From contig JAFGFV010000003.1 of NCBI GenBank assembly GCA_016930895.1, forward strand, positions 1 to 20,867: 20,867 nucleotides of DNA. Direction: 5' to 3'. The notes beneath the pieces are model-generated. The model did no database searches. It was given only the letters and a program-made list of their open reading frames with translations, and was not told the origin of the DNA. Position 1 is the first letter of the stretch; each line of letters starts with the position of its first letter. This DNA comes from Spirochaetales bacterium. Lineage in GTDB: Bacteria > Spirochaetota > Spirochaetia > SZUA-6 > DRHE01. The position numbers and the translations under genes are program-made. This document shows, piece by piece, positions 16,087 through 20,867 of the stretch.

Positions 16087-16374
16087 GTGAAAGTATCCGA
16101 CATGATGACGGAGTACGACCTGGGCATCGACGACGTGCGGTGGCATCTGGCTTCCGAGCAGGCCGAGCGTCTCCTGCAGTACCGGGACCGGCCCTACGAG
16201 CTGACCCGGTTGGTGTGGTCCGGCGCCCTGGAAGCGGAGCTCTACGACATGGAGGAGCGCTTCCTGAGGAACCTCCAGGAGGAGCTGGACCGAAACCTTC
16301 GGGACGTGACTGCGGTCCGGAACGCGCTGCGCAAAGTGGCGGCCAGTCGGCAGCGGCGCTACAGCCGGGACTGA
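16087..16374 (+). CDS. Small helical hypothetical protein
   Basis: I do not recognise this 95-aa protein. It is predicted almost wholly helical and strongly charged (ALEAELYDMEERFLRNLQEE), without signal peptide, TM or metal motif, and it ends in a basic tail (SRQRRYSRD). The start is set at GTG 16087 because GGGAGGA lies just upstream (16077-16083) and the promoter above would begin transcription near 16071. A GTG at 16063 overlaps the -10, and ATG 16102 lacks a ribosome site. It stands between divergent htpG and argG, which has its own promoter. Confidence 0.65.
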   Translation: MKVSDMMTEYDLGIDDVRWHLASEQAERLLQYRDRPYELTRLVWSGALEAELYDMEERFLRNLQEELDRNLRDVTAVRNALRKVAASRQRRYSRD

Positions 16375-16380
16375 GGGCTT

Positions 16381-16398
16381 TCTCGATAAATATTCACT
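16381..16398. promoter_or_regulatory. Candidate ARG box upstream of argG
   Basis: The 18-nt site fits the known ArgR operator pattern (TGAAT, four A/T bases, ATTCA) with two mismatches, both in the left half (TCGAT); the right half is perfect. It lies 18 nt before the argG -35. Whether this genome has an ArgR-type repressor cannot be seen here. Confidence 0.35.
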
Positions 16399-16416
16399 AA
16401 TTTCGCATAGATATAC

Positions 16417-16446
16417 TTGACACTTCTGACTTTTCCCGGGTATCCT
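16417..16446 (+). promoter_or_regulatory. Promoter for argG-argH
   Basis: TTGACA at 16417-16422 and TATCCT at 16441-16446 are 18 nt apart. Transcription would begin near 16453, giving a 33-nt leader with AGGAGG at 16474-16479. Confidence 0.65.
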
Positions 16447-16485
16447 CGGGTGCGCCGCCATCGAGGCCGCGCGAGGAGGCAGCCC

Positions 16486-17736
16486 ATGAACACGATCAGA
16501 GAGACCCTGGCAAAGATCGAGGGGACTCCCATGCCCCAGGTCCGGCACTGCGCTGTGGCCTACTCCGGCGGGCTGGACAGCACCCTCGGTATCGAGCTCC
16601 TGCGCCGCATCTACCGCGCCGAGCGCATTACGGCCATCAACGTCGACGTGGGGCAGGGCGAAGCGGAGATGGCCATGGCCCGGAGGCGCTCCGCTGCGCT
16701 CGGAATCGAGCCTCTTCGGGTGGACGCCCGGGCGCTGTTCGCCTCCGAGTGGCTGGCTCCGGCCATCCGGGCCAACTCCAACTACTGGGGCTACCCGGTG
16801 TCAACCTCCATGACGCGGCAGCTCATCGCCCGGGAAGTGGCACGCCTAGCCCTGGAGCTGGGCTGCGACAGCATCCTGGAAGGCTCCACCGGGCGGGGCA
16901 ACGATCAGTTCAGGATGCACAACGTCTTCAGCCTGTTTGCCCCCGGGCTCAGTGTGCTCGTGCCGGTGCGGGACTTCGATCTGACGCGCAGCGAGGAGCT
17001 GGAGCTTTGCCGCCACTGGGAGGTTCCGGTGGAAGAGGTGATCTCCGGCGGCGACGACAAGACCCTGTGGTGCCGCTCGATCGCCTCCGGCGCGGTGGCC
17101 TTGAACCAGGAGATCCCGGACCACCTGTGGATGTGGTACGTGCCTCCCGAAAGGGCCCCTGAGGCGGCTCGGGACGTCGAGCTGGAGTACGAGCAAGGCC
17201 TGCCGGTGCGCCTGGATGGGGAGGCGCTTCCCCTGGCTGAGATCATCGAGCGGCTCAACCTCCTGGCCGGAGCCCACGGGATCGGACGGATCGACTTCTT
17301 CGAGGACGGGATCATGGGACTCAAAAGTCGGGAGGTCTACGAGGCCCCGGCGGCCACGGTCATCCTGTCGCTAAAGGCCGACCTGGAGGGACAGTGTCTG
17401 ACCAAGGAGGAGCGGGAGTTCAAGCATCTTGTTGATAACCGCTGGGCCTCCATGGTATACCACGGCGAGTGGTTTCACCCTCTCAAGGAAGAGCTCGACG
17501 CCTTCGTGGAGGCCAGCCAGCGGTTCGTGAATGGGCGCCTCGTCGCCCGGCTGTACAAGGGCACGGTCAGGATCGTGGAGCGCGAGCGCTCGTGGTCGTC
17601 CCTGTTCTGCCCGGAGATCCGCTCGATCGAGGCCTCCGGCTTCGACCAGCGCTGGAGCCGGGATGCGGCCCGCATCCGGGGGCTGCCCTTCGAGGTCCTG
17701 GCCCGGCGGGCGGGGAAGGTTGAGGTCGGCGTGTGA
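16486..17736 (+). CDS. argG: Argininosuccinate synthase, divergent
   Basis: ArgG joins citrulline and aspartate, using ATP, to make argininosuccinate, the seventh step of arginine synthesis. The 416-aa length is typical. The ATP-binding PP-motif is AYSGGLDST at 25-33; most ArgG proteins have SGGLDTS, so the last two residues are swapped. EGSTGRGNDQ at 132-141 and RIDFFEDGIMGLKSREVYEAP match family motifs with changes. Start: ATG 16486 has a strong AGGAGG 6 nt upstream. A longer reading frame from TTG 16417 begins inside the -35 and is rejected. argH follows after 30 nt. The divergence could mark an unusual clade or a changed activity; the argH partner favours true ArgG. Confidence 0.92.
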   Translation: MNTIRETLAKIEGTPMPQVRHCAVAYSGGLDSTLGIELLRRIYRAERITAINVDVGQGEAEMAMARRRSAALGIEPLRVDARALFASEWLAPAIRANSNYWGYPVSTSMTRQLIAREVARLALELGCDSILEGSTGRGNDQFRMHNVFSLFAPGLSVLVPVRDFDLTRSEELELCRHWEVPVEEVISGGDDKTLWCRSIASGAVALNQEIPDHLWMWYVPPERAPEAARDVELEYEQGLPVRLDGEALPLAEIIERLNLLAGAHGIGRIDFFEDGIMGLKSREVYEAPAATVILSLKADLEGQCLTKEEREFKHLVDNRWASMVYHGEWFHPLKEELDAFVEASQRFVNGRLVARLYKGTVRIVERERSWSSLFCPEIRSIEASGFDQRWSRDAARIRGLPFEVLARRAGKVEVGV

Positions 17737-17770
17737 GGATACACAAGTGCGTGTGAGGATACACCAGTGA
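17731..17770 (+). repeat. 20-bp tandem duplication of the argH translation start
   Basis: Two adjacent 20-nt units (17731-17750, 17751-17770) differ at 2 positions. Each has GAGGA followed 8 nt later by GTG. The second copy is the argH ribosome site and GTG start (17767). The first copy is an equal start at 17747 that opens a different frame. Confidence 0.9.
17747..17770 (+). CDS. Possible 7-codon minigene upstream of argH
   Basis: The duplicated start site (GTG at 17747, GAGGA upstream) reads MRVRIHQ and stops with TGA at 17768-17770. That stop overlaps the GTG start of argH as GTGA, the classic arrangement for translational coupling. The 7-residue peptide contains two arginines. It may simply be a by-product of the duplication, or it may tune argH translation. 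Translation has not been shown. Confidence 0.4.
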   Translation: MRVRIHQ

Positions 17771-19128
17771 GCAAACTCTGGGAGAAGGAGTACTCCTTCG
17801 ACAAGGTGATCGAGGAGTACACGGTCGGAGATGACCCCCTGCTGGACCTGCGGCTCGTGAACGCCGACTGCGTGGCGAGCATCGCCCACGCAGTCATGCT
17901 GGAGAGCATCGGCATCCTCGCGGCCGAAGAGCTGGCGGGGCTGCGGCGGGAGCTCGCGGAGATCATCCGCAGAAACGATGCCGGGGAGTTCGTCATCCGC
18001 GTGGACGAAGAGGACTGCCATACGGCCATCGAAAACCGCCTGGTGGAGAAGCTCGGAGAGGCCGGCAAGAAGATTCACACTGGGCGTTCCCGGAACGACC
18101 AGATCATCGCCGCCCTGCGCCTGCACGCCCGTTCGGCGCTGCTGGCCCTGCAGCGCTCCTGCCTGCAGCTGGCAGCAACCCTGAGGGGGTTTGCGGCCAG
18201 GCATGCGGGCGTGCCCATGCCGGGGCGCACCCACATGCAGATCGCCATGCCCTCCTCGGTGGGACTGTGGGCCGGGGCCTACGCGGAGGAGCTCCTGGAC
18301 GACCTGCGTCTCCTCGACGGAGCCTACGATCTCAACAATCTCTCACCCCTGGGCTCGGCGGCCAGCTACGGGGTGCCTCTGCCCTTGGACCGGGAGCTCG
18401 TGGCGGAGCTCCTCGGCTTCCGGGCGGTCCAGAACAACGTGCTGTACGTGAACAACAGCCGCGGCAAGTTCGAGTCGGTGATCGTGGACGCCCTGGAGCA
18501 GGTCATGCTGACCCTGAGCAAGCTGGCCCAGGATGTCATCCTGTTCTCCATGCCCGAGTTCCGCTACTTCACCCTTCCCCGGGAGCTGTGCGGCGGGAGC
18601 AGCATCATGCCCCAGAAGCGCAACCCCGGCATGCTCGAGCTGATGCGGGCCAAGGCCGCCACGGTAGGGGCCGCCGGGGTGCAGATCAAGGGGATCATTC
18701 GCTCGCTGCCCTCCGGATATAACCGGGACTACCAGGAGACCAAGGGGCCCTTCCTCCGCAGCCTGAGCGTCACCCTGGCGAGCGTGCGGGTGGCCGAGCG
18801 GGTGGTGCAGGGCCTCACGGTCGACGAGCGGGCCCTGCTGGCGGGTTTTGTCCCCGAGATCTATGCCACCGACCGGGCCCTGCAGCTGGTGGCATCCGGG
18901 GTGCCTTTTCGGGACGCCTACCGCCAGGTGGCCGCGAGCCTGGAGAGTCTGGAGCGGATGGATCCCCACGAGGCCATCCGCCGGAAGACCCACACGGGCA
19001 CCACCGGGAAGCTCAACCTGGAGCTCGTCGAGCAGCGGATCGAGGAGCACGTCCGGAGGATCAACGATCAGGCCGAGGAGGTCGGGCGCTGCGTGCGCAA
19101 GCTCACGGGCGTGGACGTCGCGCTGTGA
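17767..19128 (+). CDS. argH: Argininosuccinate lyase
   Basis: ArgH splits argininosuccinate into arginine and fumarate, the last step of arginine synthesis, as a cytoplasmic tetramer. The 453-aa length is typical. Family motifs in order: HTGRSRNDQ near 99-107; PGRTHMQ with Thr155-His156 (usual form GYTHLQ); and the fumarase/lyase signature GSSIMPQKRNP at 277-287, with catalytic Ser279. The start is GTG at 17767 in the second copy of a duplicated ribosome site. It lies 30 nt downstream of argG and shares its promoter. Confidence 0.95.
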   Translation: MSKLWEKEYSFDKVIEEYTVGDDPLLDLRLVNADCVASIAHAVMLESIGILAAEELAGLRRELAEIIRRNDAGEFVIRVDEEDCHTAIENRLVEKLGEAGKKIHTGRSRNDQIIAALRLHARSALLALQRSCLQLAATLRGFAARHAGVPMPGRTHMQIAMPSSVGLWAGAYAEELLDDLRLLDGAYDLNNLSPLGSAASYGVPLPLDRELVAELLGFRAVQNNVLYVNNSRGKFESVIVDALEQVMLTLSKLAQDVILFSMPEFRYFTLPRELCGGSSIMPQKRNPGMLELMRAKAATVGAAGVQIKGIIRSLPSGYNRDYQETKGPFLRSLSVTLASVRVAERVVQGLTVDERALLAGFVPEIYATDRALQLVASGVPFRDAYRQVAASLESLERMDPHEAIRRKTHTGTTGKLNLELVEQRIEEHVRRINDQAEEVGRCVRKLTGVDVAL

Positions 19129-19131
19129 GGA

Positions 19132-19201
19132 GGCAAGCCGCCGAGTATTTCGGCATCGATGCCGGCCCTTCTCGACTTGCTTGACAGCTGCGCGGCTTGC
19201 C
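19132..19201. repeat. Inverted repeat and palindrome between argH and the ankyrin gene
   Basis: GGCAAGCCGC (19132-19141) and its exact complement GCGGCTTGCC (19192-19201) flank 50 nt. Between them lies a perfect 14-bp palindrome, CGGCATCGATGCCG (19151-19164). No T-run follows, so a standard terminator is unlikely. The right arm lies in the promoter spacer of the ankyrin gene. Confidence 0.6.
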
Positions 19202-19210
19202 GCCGATAAT
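19181..19210 (+). promoter_or_regulatory. Promoter for the ankyrin lipoprotein gene
   Basis: TTGACA at 19181-19186 and GATAAT at 19205-19210 are 18 nt apart. Transcription would begin near 19217, only about 2 nt before the ATG at 19219, so the message may be leaderless. Confidence 0.68.
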
Positions 19211-19218
19211 TCGCATAG

Positions 19219-20118
19219 ATGAAGTGGCATCAGGCGGGAAGGCGGACCCGGGAGCGCTTGGCGTTGTACGCGCTGGTCTGCCTTCTCACGGCCGCGGGGC
19301 TGTCCAACTGCCGCGTGCTCGGACCGGCCCCGGAAGACCCTGCGGCCCCGGCTGCGGCCCGTCCCAAGGCCGAAGGCCTGGTGGAAGCCGCCGAGCAGGG
19401 AGACCTGGAATCCGCCCGCGCAGCCGTGGAGCGCAATCCCGACCTGCTCGAGAGGGAGGACGACGCCGGCTGGAGCGCCGCCGCCCACGCCGCCTGGAAC
19501 GGACACAAAGAGGTTTATGACTACCTGGTGTCCCAGGGGGCGCCTACCAACGTCTTCACCGAAGCGGCTCTGGGCCCGCTGCAGTCCCTGGTGGATCGTC
19601 TTCGCACCAACCCCCTGGCGGTCAACGCCCAGGACCCACGCCATAGGGCGCCGCCGCTCACCTGGGCGGTACGCACGGGCAACCGGGCGGGGGTGGATTT
19701 TCTGATCGACATGGGCGCGGAGGTCGATCTGCCGGATCGCGGCGGGGCCACCGCGCTCCACGCGGCGGTATCCGCCGGCCGGGAGGAAATCGCGCGGATC
19801 TTGCTCCACGCGGGGGCCGACCCGGAGGCCCGGGAGGCAGGGGGACGGACCCCGCTCCACGTGGCCGCGGATGCCGGCAATCTGAAACTGTGCCTCATGC
19901 TGCTGGAGGCCGGTGCCGATGCTGATGCCAAGGACGGGGAGGGCAATACCGCCCTGCACCTGGCCGCCGGCCGCGGGGACTTCGAGCTCTGCGAGTACCT
20001 GCTGTTTCTGGGCGCTGATGCCGGGCTGGTCAATCGCCGGGGGTTGTCTCCGGGAGAGCTGGCGGAGGAGAACGGGTACGCGGAAGTGGCGGCTCTCCTG
20101 CGGCCCCGCGAGAAGTGA
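19219..20118 (+). CDS. Ankyrin-repeat lipoprotein
   Basis: A 299-aa protein with a basic N-terminus (MKWHQAGRRTRER), a hydrophobic segment, and a loose lipobox LSNC with Cys31 as the likely lipidated residue. The -1 Asn fits spirochaete-style lipoboxes better than the strict rule. Residues about 50-295 hold roughly seven ankyrin repeats. The clearest are GATALHAAVSAGREEIARIL, GRTPLHVAADAGNLKLCLML and GNTALHLAAGRGDFELCEYL. Ankyrin arrays bind other proteins; an anchored envelope adaptor is likely, with unknown partner. The second and third repeats are degenerate (TEAALGPLQSLVDRL). The gene has its own promoter and no Shine-Dalgarno. Confidence 0.85.
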   Translation: MKWHQAGRRTRERLALYALVCLLTAAGLSNCRVLGPAPEDPAAPAAARPKAEGLVEAAEQGDLESARAAVERNPDLLEREDDAGWSAAAHAAWNGHKEVYDYLVSQGAPTNVFTEAALGPLQSLVDRLRTNPLAVNAQDPRHRAPPLTWAVRTGNRAGVDFLIDMGAEVDLPDRGGATALHAAVSAGREEIARILLHAGADPEAREAGGRTPLHVAADAGNLKLCLMLLEAGADADAKDGEGNTALHLAAGRGDFELCEYLLFLGADAGLVNRRGLSPGELAEENGYAEVAALLRPREK

Positions 20119-20195
20119 GAACGGAGCGCGGCGGTATGGGAGGCAGCGTGCTGCCGCGACGCCGAGGCGGGCGATTGCAGGCGGTGGGGTCGTTC

Positions 20196-20224
20196 TTGAC
20201 CCGGCGTCGAGCGGCCAATATAAT
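20196..20224 (+). promoter_or_regulatory. Strong promoter for the CsgG-like gene
   Basis: TTGACC at 20196-20201 and a perfect TATAAT at 20219-20224 are 17 nt apart. The start near 20231 leaves a 25-nt leader with GAGG at 20246-20249. This excludes the in-frame ATG at 20136 as the true start of the next gene. Confidence 0.8.
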
Positions 20225-20255
20225 GACCCACACTCTGAGGGACGCGAGGTATGTG

Positions 20256-20867
20256 ATGAAGAGGAAGAACCTCCTGGTCGTGTTCGCGGTGCTATTGCTC
20301 CTGCCGACGTTGAGCTTCGCTTTGCCGCACCTGGCTGTGCTCGACGCAGTGCTGGACGCCGGGATCGACCCCGCGGCGGGGCCCCTGGTCACCAGCAAGA
20401 TCGAAGAGGCCTTCGTCAACTCGGGGAAGTACGTGGTCCTGGACAGGGCCAACATCGATCGCGTTCTCCAGGAGAAAGAGTTCCAGCTTTCCTCCGGGAT
20501 CGTGCGCAACGAGGAGGTGCGCCAGGCCGGTGAGTACCTCGGCGCGGATGCCGTGGTGGTGGCCACGGTCTCCCGGATCGGCCAGACCTTCGTGGTCAGC
20601 GCCAAGATGATCGACGTGGTGTCCGGGGAGATCGCGGCTCAGACCTCCTCCGAAAAGGCCGGGCGCATCGACGTGCTGCTCGAGGTGGCCCGCATGGTCG
20701 GGGGGCGGTTGGCGGGAACCGACATCTTCATCGTCTCGGTGGACGAGCAGCGGGCGCAGGAGCTCGTGGAGGAGGACGAACAAGAGGAGGAGGAACCCGA
20801 GGAAGTCGTCGAGGAGTACGAGGAGGAGTACGAGGAGGAGTACGAGGAAGAAGAGGAAGAGGAAGAG
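20256..20867 (+). CDS. CsgG-like secreted protein with acidic tail (partial)
   Basis: The frame is open from ATG 20256 to the window end (204 codons, no stop). MKRKNLLVVFAVLLLLPTLSFA is a signal peptide. LAVLDAVLDAGIDPAAGPL, then LVTSKIEEAFVNSGKYVVLDRANIDRVLQEKEFQLS (in two pieces) and AGEYLGADAVVVATVSRIGQ match the CsgG/LpoB-type fold. In this family short beta-alpha domains of periplasmic or outer-membrane proteins take part in secretion or envelope assembly. From about residue 172 it becomes almost pure Glu with Tyr (EEYE repeats). No lipobox Cys is present, unlike E. coli CsgG. GAGG lies 6 nt before the ATG. Confidence 0.8.
   Translation, partial: MKRKNLLVVFAVLLLLPTLSFALPHLAVLDAVLDAGIDPAAGPLVTSKIEEAFVNSGKYVVLDRANIDRVLQEKEFQLSSGIVRNEEVRQAGEYLGADAVVVATVSRIGQTFVVSAKMIDVVSGEIAAQTSSEKAGRIDVLLEVARMVGGRLAGTDIFIVSVDEQRAQELVEEDEQEEEEPEEVVEEYEEEYEEEYEEEEEEEE
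20811..20846 (+). repeat. Three perfect 12-nt tandem repeats in the acidic tail
   Basis: The unit GAGGAGTACGAG, coding EEYE, is repeated three times without a change, then gives way to GAA/GAG codons up to the window end. Confidence 0.9.

Noticed and set aside
16417..16485. Longer N-terminus for ArgG
   Set aside because: It would begin inside the TTGACA of the promoter, upstream of the probable transcript start; ATG 16486 has AGGAGG at the right distance.
16402..19220. Shared 11-mer TTCGCATAGAT before argG and the ankyrin gene
   Set aside because: An 11-mer shared by chance is expected in 20 kb on two strands, and it sits at different places relative to the two promoters.
20142..20155. GGCAGC-GT-GCTGCC hairpin as terminator of the ankyrin gene
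   Set aside because: The loop is too small for the full stem and no T-run follows.
20136..20255. Longer N-terminus for the CsgG-like protein
   Set aside because: The promoter at 20196-20224 lies downstream of that ATG, and the signal peptide begins properly at 20256.
1..20867. CRISPR array, IS element, prophage or integration site
   Set aside because: No spaced repeats, transposase, integrase or phage-type genes are present; the single tRNA gene has no adjacent duplicated 3' end that I could see.

Overview
The window reads as a GC-rich bacterial chromosome, dense with genes and free of mobile elements. The gene set fits a Spirochaetota member with a high-GC genome: rho with a long N-terminal extension next to rpmE, stand-alone cyclic-nucleotide-binding proteins, a nucleoside kinase fused to a ThrRS-like N-terminus, several secreted hypothetical proteins, and a lipoprotein signal with a loose spirochaete-like lipobox. 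The phylum is an inference from protein style; there is no rRNA here to prove it.

Layout. At 1-2398 a strong sigma-70-type promoter precedes rho and rpmE. At 2388-3988, on the minus strand, two small cyclic-nucleotide-binding-domain proteins sit in tight series with a Ub-like/Mut7-C RNase-type protein. At 4093-6015 lie galK and surE, divergent from that operon. At 6096-8725 come a 58-aa protein, a secreted TPR/beta-propeller/VWA-like protein and a YkgJ-type cysteine-cluster protein. At 8682-9842 (minus) is a secreted protein made of two copies of one NTF2-like domain. At 9932-12779 (minus) an HD-GYP phosphodiesterase is followed by the TGS/ThrRS-like nucleoside kinase. At 12853-13668 is a two-TM helical-repeat protein. 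At 13665-13948 (minus) tRNA-Leu(TAA) is followed within 3 nt by a small cysteine-rich protein. htpG occupies 14029-15921 (minus). At 16087-20118 come a small helical protein, argG, argH and an ankyrin-repeat lipoprotein. From 20256 a CsgG-like secreted protein runs off the end.

Themes. argG and argH carry out the last two steps of arginine synthesis. Second-messenger proteins recur (two cNMP-binding domains, one HD-GYP). Several gene products are predicted to be exported. Convergent genes overlap at their 3' ends and I see no hairpin-plus-T-run terminator anywhere, so termination may lean on Rho. No CRISPR, IS element, prophage gene or rRNA was seen, and no stretch over 300 bases lacks a gene. 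The most unusual local feature is a 20-nt tandem duplication of the argH translation start, which creates a 7-codon minigene whose stop overlaps the argH start.
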